A DNA stretch of 64,000 nucleotides from an uncultured Dokdonia sp. Its GTDB lineage: Bacteria; Bacteroidota; Bacteroidia; Flavobacteriales; Flavobacteriaceae. This document shows, piece by piece, positions 33,812 to 43,635 of the stretch. The position numbers and the translations under genes are program-made. Numbering within the stretch: position 1 is the stretch's first letter; each line of letters opens with the position of its first letter. The notes beneath the pieces are model-generated. The model ran no database searches. It saw nothing but the letters and a program-made list of their open reading frames with translations, and was not told the origin of the DNA. The DNA lies in the NCBI RefSeq assembly GCF_937910895.1, contig NZ_CALEMI010000031.1, forward strand, positions 1 through 64,000. The letters are read 5' to 3'.

Positions 33812-35104
33812 ATGCCAGATCAGATAGATGACATAGAATTACGTAGTGAAGAGGTTCAAGAAATCTTAACAGAAGCTCCCAATTGGATGATACGATGGGG
33901 AAGCGCACTTTTTTTAGCGTTAATAGTGATGTTACTTGCCATCTCTTGGTTTTTAAAGTACCCAGATGTGATAGCTTCTGAAGCCATTGTGACAACAGAA
34001 ATACCACCTCAAAAGGAAAGAGCCAGAAGCACAGGTCGGTTTTCTGCTATACTAGTAGACGATAATCAAAAGGTAACCAAAGACCAAACACTCGCGGTTA
34101 TAGAAAATACAGCAAACTACGAACACATTTATCAACTTAAAGCTACACTAGATACACTGTCGTTGCAAGATGATACCTTTTACTTTCCTTATGAAAAGAT
34201 GCCCTTGATGTCTTTAGGGAATATAGAATCTGATTATGCACTTTTTGTAAATAACTATATACTATATCAACTCAATAAAGAATATCAACCATTCTCCAAT
34301 CAAGCGGTTGCAGATCGTATTTCTATTTCAGAACAAAACAGACGATTAAAATTTACAGAATCACAACGTAAGCTCAACGAAGCCGAACTAGAGCTAGCTA
34401 AGAAAGAAAAACAACGTTATGAAGAACTGTATGCTAATGGCGTAATTTCTACTTCAGAAATAGAAAGAAGACGAATAGAATTTTCTCAAATAGAACGTAA
34501 TTTCAAAAACATAGATGCTACTATATCTCAATTAAGAGAAGGGATAAGTGGCGCACAGAGTACTTCTAGAGGCACAGAAATAAGTGGTATAAGAGAAGAG
34601 AAAACTTTACTTATAGGAGTCATACAATCCCTGAATCAGCTTAAAAAAAGTATTAAAGATTGGGAGCTAACCTACGCATTAACATCAACGCTAGATGGAA
34701 AAGTTTCTTTTTTAAATTTCTGGAGCGAAAATCAAACCGTTACTGCTGGAGATATTGTTTTTACTGTAATTCCCGAAAATGGATCAAACTATATTGCAAA
34801 ACTGAAAACACCTGCTCAAAACTCAGGAAAAATAAAAGTAGGACAATCAGTAATTATCCGCTTAGAGAATTATCCAGATACTGAGTTTGGAACTCTTGAA
34901 GGTAAAATCACCAAAATGTCTGTCATTACTGACGAAGATGGAATGTATTCTATAGACGTATCGTTGCCTGACACCTTAGTCACCACCTTTGATAAGGAAA
35001 TCGAATTCCAGCAAGAAATGAGAGGTGTCGCAGAAATTATAACCGAAGATTTACGCTTGATAGAACGTTTCTTCTATCAACTACGTAATATATTTAAGAG
35101 GTAG
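33812..35104 (+). CDS. HlyD-family periplasmic adaptor
   Basis: 430 residues. A short cytoplasmic N-terminus is followed by one transmembrane helix (GSALFLALIVMLLAISWFL, about 31-49), then a barrel/lipoyl half-domain, a long coiled-coil hairpin (about 165-260, KFTESQRKLNEAELELAKKE) and a C-terminal beta-barrel. It connects the C39 ABC transporter to an outer-membrane channel (TolC-like, not in this window). It is the last gene of the peptide cluster, and no dedicated immunity gene was recognised. Confidence 0.9.
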   Translation: MPDQIDDIELRSEEVQEILTEAPNWMIRWGSALFLALIVMLLAISWFLKYPDVIASEAIVTTEIPPQKERARSTGRFSAILVDDNQKVTKDQTLAVIENTANYEHIYQLKATLDTLSLQDDTFYFPYEKMPLMSLGNIESDYALFVNNYILYQLNKEYQPFSNQAVADRISISEQNRRLKFTESQRKLNEAELELAKKEKQRYEELYANGVISTSEIERRRIEFSQIERNFKNIDATISQLREGISGAQSTSRGTEISGIREEKTLLIGVIQSLNQLKKSIKDWELTYALTSTLDGKVSFLNFWSENQTVTAGDIVFTVIPENGSNYIAKLKTPAQNSGKIKVGQSVIIRLENYPDTEFGTLEGKITKMSVITDEDGMYSIDVSLPDTLVTTFDKEIEFQQEMRGVAEIITEDLRLIERFFYQLRNIFKR

Positions 35105-35115
35105 TCTGCTTTTTA

Positions 35116-35130
35116 CGCTTTCGCGAAAGC
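35116..35130. repeat. CGCTTTCGCGAAAGC palindrome copies (after the HlyD adaptor gene)
   Basis: One perfect-core copy, plus a variant (CACTTTCGTGAAAGTG) at 35149-35164. The 35105-35338 gap contains nothing else recognised. Confidence 0.7.
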
Positions 35131-35338
35131 TTAAGTTCTGCATAAATTTCACTTTCGTGAAAGTGTATAGTTCTCAAAATAAAAGTTTCTGAAGATTGCT
35201 AACGAATAGTATTAGTATGAAAAGTCCTATACCTAATGAAAAAAAAACAAAGTAGAACAGTTTCTGAAAATTTTAAAAATAGCAAATTACACGGAATCAA
35301 GTAACAGAGAACCCAATAACAAATTACATACGACTTTT

Positions 35339-37084
35339 TTATCCAATAATCATCCCAGCAATCGTAGCCGAAATTAGAGAGGCTATAGATCCTCCAATCA
35401 AAGCTTTGATTCCAAATTTAGAAAGATTTTTACGTTGTCCAGGTGCCAGAGAACCGATACCTCCAATTTGAATCCCTATAGAGGCAAAATTTGCAAATCC
35501 ACATAACATATAGGTTGCCATGATAATTGACTTCTCATAATTTAAATGAACAGCGTTTGATGTATTTTTTAAATCGGCTAATTGGATGTATCCTACAAAC
35601 TCACTCGCGGCAAGTTTAATACCTAACAATTGCCCCATCATCATAACGTCTTCTTCGGCAACCCCAATAAGCCACATAAGAGGTGCAAAAAGATATCCAA
35701 GTAAGAATTCTAATGATAATCCATCGTAAGAAGTGCTGTTTGCTATTATCTCGTTAAGAGATGTGAAATGCCAATTCAGGTTAATAGAATCTATCCTTAT
35801 TCCATCAAAACTTGCGACTAGCCCTAATCCTCCATTCAACATAGCAATAAATGCCACAAAAACGAGGAGCATGGCACCTACGTTTACAGCTAGTTTTAGA
35901 CCCTCTGTTGTTCCGTTTGCAATCGCATCTAAAATATTAGATCCTATTTTGTCTGAAGAGACTTTTACGTCAGTATTAATGGGTTCTGTTTGTGGGTATA
36001 AGATTTTTGAAATTACAATCGCACCAGGAGCAGCCATGACAGAAGCTGCTAGTAGATGCTTTGCAAATATTAATCGTAATAAGGGGTCATCTCCGCCTAG
36101 AAAGCCTATATAAGCAGCCAGAACGGCACCAGCGACCGTTGCCATCCCTCCAATCATAACGAGAAGAATTTCAGACTTATTCATTTTTTCTAAATACGCC
36201 TTTATCAAAAGAGGAGCTTCCGTTTGTCCTAAAAATATATTTCCAGCAACGCTTAAACTCTCAGCACCTGAAATTCCTAGAGCTTTTGAAAGTAACCACC
36301 CGAACGCTTTTACTACTTTCTGGATAATCCCAAAATAATATAACACAGAGGTAAGTGCCGAGAAAAAGATAATGGTAGGGAGCACTTGAAAAGCAAAAAT
36401 ATACCCAAAGGTATTCATATCACTTACAAGTCCTTTAAATAAAAAATCGCTCCCAGCGAGGGTAAACTCTAAAATGCTCACAAATATGCTAGCTATAAAA
36501 TCAAAGATTTTTTCAATAAACGGAACTTTAAGAACACCTATGGCTATAATAAGTTGAATAGCAAGTCCTATTCCTACGGTTTTCCATTTAATAGCTTTTC
36601 TGTTATTACTAAAAAGAAATGCAATGAGTAATAATGAGAACATTCCTAAAATTCCTCTAAGTAAACTATTTACTGAGAATCCTTGAGAAGGAATCACTCC
36701 GGTAGTTGCTGCGGCTAAAACTTGAGGTGCTGTTTTACGGTTAAAACGATAGGTAATTCCTTGTTCAGAAAAGGCAAGAGTCGAGTCGGTAAGGGTTTCT
36801 ATTCTATAACGTCTTATGGTGTCTTTGGGCGTATTATAAAAAAAGACAAGAAGGTCGTTTTGTTTTATGTAATCTCCAGAAGCATATACGTTATCTTTCG
36901 CCGAAAGGCTATATGAAAATCTTCCTGCATTAAGAGATAGCGAATCTTTGGTAGTATCAATTGTAAAAAGATCTATACCTGTAGCATCTGTGATTTGTTG
37001 AAAAGACCATGTTTTTTCTTCAGTTTGACTCCAAAGGGAACATGTAGAAAACACAAAAGCTACTGCTAGAATAAAAGTACGCAT
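35339..37084 (-). CDS. Concentrative (Na+-type) nucleoside transporter with N-terminal extension
   Basis: 581 residues. Residues about 130-581 are a NupC/CNT transporter: GILGMFSLLLIAFLFSNNRK at the start, the GQTEAPLLIK substrate motif, and many helices ending in GGIGSLAPGQRKNLSKFG. Uniquely for the typical NupC, about 110 residues precede the first transporter helix. They comprise a signal peptide (MRTFILAVAFVFSTCSLWSQ) and a beta-rich domain (WSFQQITDATGIDLFTIDT). It should import nucleosides across the inner membrane. It is followed by a nuclease-domain gene on the same strand (10-base gap). Confidence 0.9.
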   Translation of the reverse strand: MRTFILAVAFVFSTCSLWSQTEEKTWSFQQITDATGIDLFTIDTTKDSLSLNAGRFSYSLSAKDNVYASGDYIKQNDLLVFFYNTPKDTIRRYRIETLTDSTLAFSEQGITYRFNRKTAPQVLAAATTGVIPSQGFSVNSLLRGILGMFSLLLIAFLFSNNRKAIKWKTVGIGLAIQLIIAIGVLKVPFIEKIFDFIASIFVSILEFTLAGSDFLFKGLVSDMNTFGYIFAFQVLPTIIFFSALTSVLYYFGIIQKVVKAFGWLLSKALGISGAESLSVAGNIFLGQTEAPLLIKAYLEKMNKSEILLVMIGGMATVAGAVLAAYIGFLGGDDPLLRLIFAKHLLAASVMAAPGAIVISKILYPQTEPINTDVKVSSDKIGSNILDAIANGTTEGLKLAVNVGAMLLVFVAFIAMLNGGLGLVASFDGIRIDSINLNWHFTSLNEIIANSTSYDGLSLEFLLGYLFAPLMWLIGVAEEDVMMMGQLLGIKLAASEFVGYIQLADLKNTSNAVHLNYEKSIIMATYMLCGFANFASIGIQIGGIGSLAPGQRKNLSKFGIKALIGGSIASLISATIAGMIIG

Positions 37085-37093
37085 AGGTAAATT

Positions 37094-37711
37094 TTAATTA
37101 CGTTTGGAAATTTCGTCTCTTATTTTTGCAGCAAGCTCATAGTCCTCATTGTTTACGGCTTGTTCAAGTTGAGTGTTTAATTCCTTTAAAGACATTCTTT
37201 GATAATCGTTTTCACTAGAAAGTAACTCTTCTTCTTCAACAACAATTTCATCCATCAAGATCTCATCTTCATCGGTAAACTCTTCTGGATCTGTATTTCC
37301 TTTCAAATAAATACCCGCTTTATCTAAGATGTTTTTATACGTAAATATAGGCGCTTGAAAGCGTAATGCTAAGGAAATAGCATCACTAGTGCGAGCATCA
37401 ATAATCTCTTCTATTTTATCACGCTCACATATAATACTAGAATAAAAAACACCATCAACAAGCTTATGAATAATAACTTGCTTTATAACGATATCAAAAC
37501 GGTCTGCAAAATTCTTAAAAAGATCATGGGTAAGTGGACGCGGTGGTCGGATCTCTTTTTCTAAAGCAATGGCAATAGATTGTGCTTCAAAAGCACCTAT
37601 GACAATAGGTAATTTGCGATCTCCATCTACTTCGCTCAAGATAAGGGCATAGGCTCCATTTTGCGTTTGGCTATAGGAAATCCCTTTTATGTTTAAACGT
37701 ACTAAACTCAT
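37094..37711 (-). CDS. Bifunctional nuclease (BFN) domain protein with UVR motif
   Basis: 205 residues. The BFN/DUF151 domain covers about 1-140 (LPIVIGAFEAQSIAIALEK, ARTSDAISLALRFQAPIF). An acidic linker follows, then a C-terminal UvrB/UvrC-like helical motif (LEQAVNNEDYELAAKIRDEI). BFN-domain proteins of this family have reported DNase/RNase activity. The UVR motif suggests a protein-contact role. It overlaps no neighbour but probably shares a transcript with the nucleoside transporter downstream. Confidence 0.9.
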   Translation of the reverse strand: MSLVRLNIKGISYSQTQNGAYALILSEVDGDRKLPIVIGAFEAQSIAIALEKEIRPPRPLTHDLFKNFADRFDIVIKQVIIHKLVDGVFYSSIICERDKIEEIIDARTSDAISLALRFQAPIFTYKNILDKAGIYLKGNTDPEEFTDEDEILMDEIVVEEEELLSSENDYQRMSLKELNTQLEQAVNNEDYELAAKIRDEISKRN

Positions 37712-37837
37712 AGTTGGTAAAAGTAATAAAAGTAAATCGAGTTTTGAAGTTTATATAGGAGTGAGTTTGTGTTTTTTACCATAGATACATTAATTTCTAT
37801 ATAATGGACATATACACCCATACATATTTAAAAAAAA

Positions 37838-37869
37838 AATAGGTGAGAATTGTACGATTCTCACCTATT
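37838..37869. terminator. Bidirectional terminator after etfA
   Basis: AATAGGTGAGAAT-tgtacg-ATTCTCACCTATT is a perfect 13-bp stem. On the minus strand it is followed by a run of ten T residues, so it terminates etfA. Confidence 0.88.
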
Positions 37870-37893
37870 TTATATGTTTATTATTAAAATTAA

Positions 37894-38862
37894 TTAACTA
37901 TTAGCTGCTTTAAACGCTCTTAATTTTTCATTAAGCTCTGGTACGATATCAAAAGCATCACCTACAATCCCATAATCGGCTGCTTTAAAGAACGGTGCTT
38001 CAGGATCATTGTTGATTACTACTTTTATTTTTGAAGAGTTAATCCCTGCAAGATGCTGTATCGCTCCAGAGATTCCGATAGCGATGTAGAGATTGGATGC
38101 TACAGGTTTTCCTGTTTGTCCTACGTGTTCTCCGTGGGGTCTCCATCCTAAGTCAGATACTGGTTTAGAACAAGCTGTAGCCGCCCCAAGAATTTCTGCC
38201 ATTTCTTCTATCATTCCCCAGTTTTCTGGTCCTTTCATACCACGACCCGCTGAAACAACAATTTCTGCATCGGCAATAGAAACTTTGTCTGTAGCTTTAT
38301 CGACAGACTGTACTTTTACACCAAAATCGGCATCATCAAAGGTGGGAGCAAAATCTTCTGCAACTGCAGCGCCATTGGCTTCTTTAAGACCATACGCGTT
38401 TTTTCCAAGTCCTACGATTTTCACCTCAGTAGCGATTTCTGAAAAATTAAATGCTTTGTTTGTAAATGCGGTACGCTTTACTTTAAAAGGAGCTGTACTT
38501 TCTGGAAGTGCCACTACATTTGACGCATATCCAGCTTCCAGTTGTGTGGCAAGAAGTGGTGCAATATATTTTGCATCTGCTGATTGACTTACCACGATTA
38601 CTTGTGAAGACTCTGCTTTAGCAGCTTGTACAATGGCTTTTGCATAGGCCGCAGCATTAAAAGCTTCAAGTTGCGTGTCACTTACGTTTAATACTTTGTC
38701 TACTCCGTAAGCTCCTAAAGTAACTGCATCACCTCCATGTATGGCAATAGCAGTCACGGTAGTACCCATCATATCTGCAATTCCTTTTGCATAACTGGCA
38801 ACCTCAAAAGCCGTTTTTTTAAACGTTCCGTTTTCTGATTCTGTATATACTAAAACTGACAT
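37894..38862 (-). CDS. etfA: Electron transfer flavoprotein subunit alpha
   Basis: 322 residues. It forms a heterodimer with EtfB, binds FAD and passes electrons from acyl-CoA dehydrogenases to the quinone pool. The C-terminal FAD domain signatures are VSAGRGMKGPENW, PVSDLGWRPHGEHVGQTGKP and GISGAIQHLAGI. It lies downstream of etfB, separated by a 118-base gap with a palindrome, in the same orientation. Confidence 0.95.
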   Translation of the reverse strand: MSVLVYTESENGTFKKTAFEVASYAKGIADMMGTTVTAIAIHGGDAVTLGAYGVDKVLNVSDTQLEAFNAAAYAKAIVQAAKAESSQVIVVSQSADAKYIAPLLATQLEAGYASNVVALPESTAPFKVKRTAFTNKAFNFSEIATEVKIVGLGKNAYGLKEANGAAVAEDFAPTFDDADFGVKVQSVDKATDKVSIADAEIVVSAGRGMKGPENWGMIEEMAEILGAATACSKPVSDLGWRPHGEHVGQTGKPVASNLYIAIGISGAIQHLAGINSSKIKVVINNDPEAPFFKAADYGIVGDAFDIVPELNEKLRAFKAANS

Positions 38863-38944
38863 ATTTTGTAAGATTTAAGTAGATTGCTCTTTATGATAAG
38901 CTCGGACTTTCAATAGCAATCTTAGATTTTATTAATATTGAGTA

Positions 38945-38960
38945 CGCTTTCGCGAAAGCG
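38945..38960. repeat. CGCTTTCGCGAAAGCG palindrome copy (between etfB and etfA)
   Basis: Perfect copy, flanked by GTA and TAT, within the presumed etfBA transcript. Confidence 0.8.
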
Positions 38961-38980
38961 TATATCTCCTGAAAAATTAG

Positions 38981-39721
38981 TTATATTGCTTTTGCTTCGT
39001 TGTGAAGTAAATCAATTAATTCGTCTACAGTATCGACAAGCTTTACTGCACCTTTAGGAGCTGGTTTTTCAAAAGACACTGTAGTCGTATCTGCTGAAAC
39101 TCCAATAGGTTCCACCACCGTAAGTGGTTTTTTACGAGCCATCATAATTCCTCTCATATTAGGAATACGAAGATCACTCTCTTCTACAAGACCTTTCTGA
39201 CCTCCAATAATAAGAGGAAGACTAGTAGCCACCGTTTCTTTACCACCATCAATCTCCCGTATTGCCGTTGCATTTGTACCATCTACTTCTAGACTAATAC
39301 AGGTATTTACAAAATTTGCTCCTGTAAGACCCGCTAGCATTCCTGGTACCATCCCTCCATTGTAATCTATAGACTCACGTCCCGCAATAACGAGATCATA
39401 TCCTCCATTTTCAACAACGGCAGCAAGTTCTTTAGCGACTTGTAGACCATCTTTTGCCTGCGTATTCACACGAATGGCGGTGTCTGCACCTATTGCAAGT
39501 GCTTTACGTAAGGTAGGCTCTGTTTCAGGACCTCCTACATTTACTACATCTACCGTAGCTCCTTGTTTTTCTTTAAACCACATCGCACGCGTAAGCCCAA
39601 ACTCATCATTTGGGTTAATGACAAATTGAACACCATTGGTGTCAAACTGCGTATCGTTGTCGGTAAAATTAATTTTAGAAGTAGTATCAGGTACGTGACT
39701 TATACACACTAATATTTTCAT
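38981..39721 (-). CDS. etfB: Electron transfer flavoprotein subunit beta
   Basis: 246 residues of the ETF adenine-nucleotide-binding alpha/beta fold. It starts MKILVCISHVPDTTSKINF and has NPNDEFGLTRA, AGRESIDYNGGMVPGML and PNMRGIMMARKKPL. It holds AMP and anchors EtfA. It is the first gene of the pair and is divergent from pdhB across a 248-base region. Confidence 0.95.
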   Translation of the reverse strand: MKILVCISHVPDTTSKINFTDNDTQFDTNGVQFVINPNDEFGLTRAMWFKEKQGATVDVVNVGGPETEPTLRKALAIGADTAIRVNTQAKDGLQVAKELAAVVENGGYDLVIAGRESIDYNGGMVPGMLAGLTGANFVNTCISLEVDGTNATAIREIDGGKETVATSLPLIIGGQKGLVEESDLRIPNMRGIMMARKKPLTVVEPIGVSADTTTVSFEKPAPKGAVKLVDTVDELIDLLHNEAKAI

Positions 39722-39910
39722 AACAATTTAGTATTTATTATTTAGGTATTTTTGCGTTTTATAATAGCTGTTAAAGGAAATAAAAGAGTATCACATTGTT
39801 TTTGAAAATAGTTTTAGTGTGATAGGACTACTATTTCGTTTTCGTAACAAAAGTACGTTAAAAAACTTAATTTTACTATGCGCGCATAGTAAAATTTTAT
39901 AAAAAAGCAA

Positions 39911-39941
39911 TTTAAAGAGCAATCATAAATGCTTACTTTTG
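39911..39941 (+). promoter_or_regulatory. Probable pdhB promoter
   Basis: TACTTTTG at 39934-39941 fits the TAnnTTTG box, with TTT (not TTG) at the -33 position 20 bases upstream. It lies 29 bases before the pdhB start codon. Confidence 0.45.
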
Positions 39942-39969
39942 TTACCCTAAAAATAAAGGTGATTATTTC

Positions 39970-40947
39970 ATGAGAACAATCCAATTTAGAGAAGCGATAT
40001 GCGAGGCGATGAGCGAGGAGATGCGTCGGGATGAGGCTGTATATTTAATGGGCGAAGAAGTCGCCGAATATAACGGAGCTTATAAAGCATCAAAAGGAAT
40101 GCTGGACGAGTTTGGTCCTGACCGTGTTATAGATACTCCTATTGCAGAGCTTGGCTTTGGAGGTATAGGTGTAGGAAGCACGATGACGGGATGCCGACCT
40201 ATTATAGAGTATATGACATTTAACTTCTCTTTGGTGGGTATTGATCAGATTATTAATAATGCGGCAAAGATCAGACAGATGTCTGGAGGGCAATTTCCTT
40301 GTCCTATTGTTTTTAGAGGTCCGACAGCTTCTGCAGGACAGTTAGGAGCAACGCACTCACAAGCTTTTGAAAACTGGTTTGCAAACACGCCTGGACTTAA
40401 AGTCATTGTGCCTTCTAATCCGTATGATGCAAAAGGACTTTTAAAAGCAGCGATTAGAGATAATGATCCTGTGATCTTTATGGAGTCAGAGCAAATGTAT
40501 GGCGATAAGGGAGAAGTGCCAGATGGAGAATATATATTGCCTATTGGTGTTGCAGAGATTAAAAGAGAAGGTACAGATGTAACCATCGTTTCTTTTGGAA
40601 AAATTATAAAAGAAGCTTATAAAGCAGCAGACGAGCTTGCAAAAGATGGAATTTCTTGTGAGATTATAGATTTACGCACAGTACGCCCTATGGATCATAA
40701 AGCGATTATGGATTCTGTAAAGAAAACAAATCGTCTGGTAATTCTTGAAGAAGCATGGCCTTTTGGAAATGTATCAACAGAAATTACGTACCAAGTACAA
40801 TCACAAATTTTTGATTATTTAGATGCGCCCATCATAAAAATAAATACAGCAGATACACCAGCACCGTATTCGCCCGTTTTATTTGCAGAATGGTTGCCTA
40901 ATAGCGAAGATGTCATAAAAGCTGTTAAAAAAGTACTATACAGATAA
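39970..40947 (+). CDS. pdhB: Pyruvate dehydrogenase E1 component subunit beta
   Basis: 325 residues of the transketolase-type beta subunit (RTIQFREAICEAMSEEMRRD, TPIAELGFGGIGVGSTMTG, a conserved GGQFPCPIVFRGP region, EEAWPFGNVSTEI). It forms the alpha2beta2 E1 that decarboxylates pyruvate with thiamine diphosphate. The alpha subunit is not adjacent here; in Flavobacteriaceae pdhB often stands apart from pdhA and pdhC. An oxo-isovalerate E1 is possible, but the sequence favours pyruvate. It is followed by a terminator. Confidence 0.88.
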   Translation: MRTIQFREAICEAMSEEMRRDEAVYLMGEEVAEYNGAYKASKGMLDEFGPDRVIDTPIAELGFGGIGVGSTMTGCRPIIEYMTFNFSLVGIDQIINNAAKIRQMSGGQFPCPIVFRGPTASAGQLGATHSQAFENWFANTPGLKVIVPSNPYDAKGLLKAAIRDNDPVIFMESEQMYGDKGEVPDGEYILPIGVAEIKREGTDVTIVSFGKIIKEAYKAADELAKDGISCEIIDLRTVRPMDHKAIMDSVKKTNRLVILEEAWPFGNVSTEITYQVQSQIFDYLDAPIIKINTADTPAPYSPVLFAEWLPNSEDVIKAVKKVLYR

Positions 40948-40971
40948 AACGTACGTTAACGTAACCATAAT

Positions 40972-41004
40972 AGAGCTTCATTAGTAATGATTAATGAAGC
41001 TCTT
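40972..41004 (+). terminator. Terminator after pdhB
   Basis: AGAGCTTCATTA and TTAATGAAGCTCT form a long stem followed by TTCATTTT. Confidence 0.75.
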
Positions 41005-41015
41005 TCATTTTATAT

Positions 41016-43559
41016 ATGAATATTTATAGAATACTAATACTCGTATTATTTTTTCCATTTGTTATGGTCTCTCAGACCAAAGTAAGTGGTGTTGTATTTG
41101 ATGAACAAGATAATCCTGTTCCGTTTGCAAATGTTGTCTATGTAGGATCTAATGAAGGTACTATTACCAATGAAAATGGACGTTTTTATTTAGAATCAAA
41201 AGAAACCTGGGAGAAGATTCGTATTTCTTTTCTAGGTTTTGCAGAAAAAGAAATCACACTTACGTCTCGTGTCAACTATGATATGAAAATAGTACTTGCA
41301 GAAGAAGCAGCTACTATGGACGAAGTATTTATTTACTCTGGAAAAACGTCTAAGAAGAATAATCCAGCCATTGATATCCTACGTAAAATATGGGCTCGTA
41401 AAAAACAAAATGGACTTAGTCAATTTAGGCAATATGAGTATGACAAGTACGAGAAAATTGAATTTGATCTCAATACGATAGATAGTGCTTTAATCAATAG
41501 TAAACTCTTCAAAGGCATGGAGTTTATTTTTGAACAGACAGATACTTCTAGAGTAACAGGAAAAACGTATCTGCCTATTTTTGTGAATGAAGCTGTCTCT
41601 AAAGTCTATGGGAATAATGAAACCAATAAAGAAAAAGAAGATTTACTAGGGAATAAGAATAGTGGTTTTAATGAAAATCAAACCATCATCGGTTTTGTAA
41701 AAGACTTATACAACGATTATGATGTATATCAAAATTACCTAAAGTTTTTTGACAAAACATTTACAAGTCCTATAAGCCGTACTGGAATTCAAACCTACAA
41801 CTATGTACTTGCAGACAGTACGTACATAGATAATAAATGGTGTTATAATATTATTTACTACCCTCGCCGTACAAATGAACTTACCTTTAAAGGAGATTTT
41901 TGGGTAAACGATTCTACTTGGGCGATTAAAGAAATTAATATGCAACTCTCTAAGAGTGCAAACATTAATTGGGTAAAGGAAATTTATCTAGAGCAAGAAT
42001 TTGATATTGTAAACGACACCACCTTCTTGCTAAAAAGAGATTACTTCTTATCAGATTTTGCTTTTAGAAAAAAAGAAGAATCTAGAGGACTTTACGGGAA
42101 GCGAACCACCCTGTATGATAACTATGTCTTTAATCAGGAAAAAGACAAAGAGTTTTATGAAAAAGAAGTGTACTATTATGACAAAGACGTCTACAATAGA
42201 GATGATGACTTCTGGAAAGAAAACAGGAAAGAAGAATTAAGTGCTGATGAAAAGGGAGTGTATAAAATGCTAGATACGCTTAAGACCGTAAAAAAGTTTA
42301 GAAATCTTTATAACTTAGGTTCTGTGCTAGCTTCAGGATATTGGGAGTTCCCGAGTCTTAATCTTGACTATGGTCCTATCTTCTCTACATTTGGATTTAA
42401 TGAAGTAGAAGGATTACGTGTCCGTACAGGAGCAAGAACCTATTTTGGACAAAATGATTTATGGAGAGCAGAAGGATTTTTAGCTTACGGGTTTAAAGAT
42501 CAGAAATTCAAATTTGGCGCCTCAGCAAAATGGCTGATCGATAAGAAAAGTAGGTTGATTTTTTCTGGAGGATATCGGCAGGATGTGGAGCAAATAGGAG
42601 CGAGTCTTACCACATCTAGAGATGTGCTGGGAAGGAATTTAGCTTCCTCTTCGCTAGTGAATACTGCAGCCAACGATAAGTTAACATCCATCCAATTGGT
42701 GAATTTTGCGGTAGAGATAGAACCGATTCGAAATCTACAATTCCGTACAGATTTTTCTTTGCGAAGTCTTGAATCGGCATCAGATACATTTAATCTTGAA
42801 TATTTTACAGACGATTCAGAAACAACAACCAAAGGAGATCTTACGCAAACAGAAGTTGTCTTTACAACCATTTGGGAACCAGGTAAAAAAACCTCTGGTT
42901 TTGGTGTAGAACGACGCGTGGTTAATGAATGGTTTCCAAGTTTCTTTTTAAGTTATACAAGAGGTCTTGAAGGCACATTAAATAGTGATTTTGAGTATGA
43001 TAGGTTACAATTTTCTTTTAGAAAAGCGATACGTGTAGGAGGCTTTGGGCAGCTTAGCGTTTCTACAGAAGTAGGGAAAACCTTTGGCGAAGTTCCATTA
43101 GCATTATTAAGTCCTGTACCTGGAAATCAATCGCTATTTTCTATCTTTAATACCTATAGTCAGCTTAATTTCTACGAATTTGTGACAGATGAGTATGCTT
43201 CTGTGCAATTAGAACATAATTTTGGAGGTCGTTTATTCTCTCGTATTCCGTTTTTAAAGAAATTAAATCTTAGAGAAATTGTTGGTATTCGAGGCATTGT
43301 TGGTAATATTTCTCAAGAAAATATTGATCTGAACAGACCAGCCTTTGAGAATCTTAAATTTATTCAAAACGATGTGCCTATTTCAACATTAACCCCTGCC
43401 GATATTGCACCAACATTAGAGCCTTACTTTGAGTATAGCTTTGGAGTGGGTAATATATTTAAGGTATTTCGTATTGATGTTAACTTTAGGGGTAATTATA
43501 ACGATCTTCCTGATGCGCGTACTTTTGGAGTTACAGGATCATTTGGGTTCTATTTCTAA
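41016..43559 (+). CDS. DUF5686 outer-membrane protein with carboxypeptidase-regulatory-like domain
   Basis: 847 residues. The signal peptide (ILILVLFFPFVMVSQ) is followed by a CarboxypepD_reg-like domain (SGVVFDEQDNPVPFANVVYV, about 23-100). The long DUF5686 region then ends in a probable beta-barrel, with the terminal aromatic FGVTGSFGFYF as in outer-membrane barrels. Function is unknown; proteins with this architecture are common in Flavobacteriaceae. It begins 69 bases after pdhB, beyond a terminator, so it is probably separately transcribed. Confidence 0.85.
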   Translation: MNIYRILILVLFFPFVMVSQTKVSGVVFDEQDNPVPFANVVYVGSNEGTITNENGRFYLESKETWEKIRISFLGFAEKEITLTSRVNYDMKIVLAEEAATMDEVFIYSGKTSKKNNPAIDILRKIWARKKQNGLSQFRQYEYDKYEKIEFDLNTIDSALINSKLFKGMEFIFEQTDTSRVTGKTYLPIFVNEAVSKVYGNNETNKEKEDLLGNKNSGFNENQTIIGFVKDLYNDYDVYQNYLKFFDKTFTSPISRTGIQTYNYVLADSTYIDNKWCYNIIYYPRRTNELTFKGDFWVNDSTWAIKEINMQLSKSANINWVKEIYLEQEFDIVNDTTFLLKRDYFLSDFAFRKKEESRGLYGKRTTLYDNYVFNQEKDKEFYEKEVYYYDKDVYNRDDDFWKENRKEELSADEKGVYKMLDTLKTVKKFRNLYNLGSVLASGYWEFPSLNLDYGPIFSTFGFNEVEGLRVRTGARTYFGQNDLWRAEGFLAYGFKDQKFKFGASAKWLIDKKSRLIFSGGYRQDVEQIGASLTTSRDVLGRNLASSSLVNTAANDKLTSIQLVNFAVEIEPIRNLQFRTDFSLRSLESASDTFNLEYFTDDSETTTKGDLTQTEVVFTTIWEPGKKTSGFGVERRVVNEWFPSFFLSYTRGLEGTLNSDFEYDRLQFSFRKAIRVGGFGQLSVSTEVGKTFGEVPLALLSPVPGNQSLFSIFNTYSQLNFYEFVTDEYASVQLEHNFGGRLFSRIPFLKKLNLREIVGIRGIVGNISQENIDLNRPAFENLKFIQNDVPISTLTPADIAPTLEPYFEYSFGVGNIFKVFRIDVNFRGNYNDLPDARTFGVTGSFGFYF

Positions 43560-43635
43560 TGAAATCTAATACGTAGTAACCTTATAAATGTTAATTGGAG
43601 GAATCCCATATTTTTTATTAATTTGTACTAGATAG

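Noticed and set aside
38093-38587. 164-aa ORF antisense to etfA
   Set aside because: Shadow of the etfA reading frame; Ser/Ala/Pro-rich without structure.
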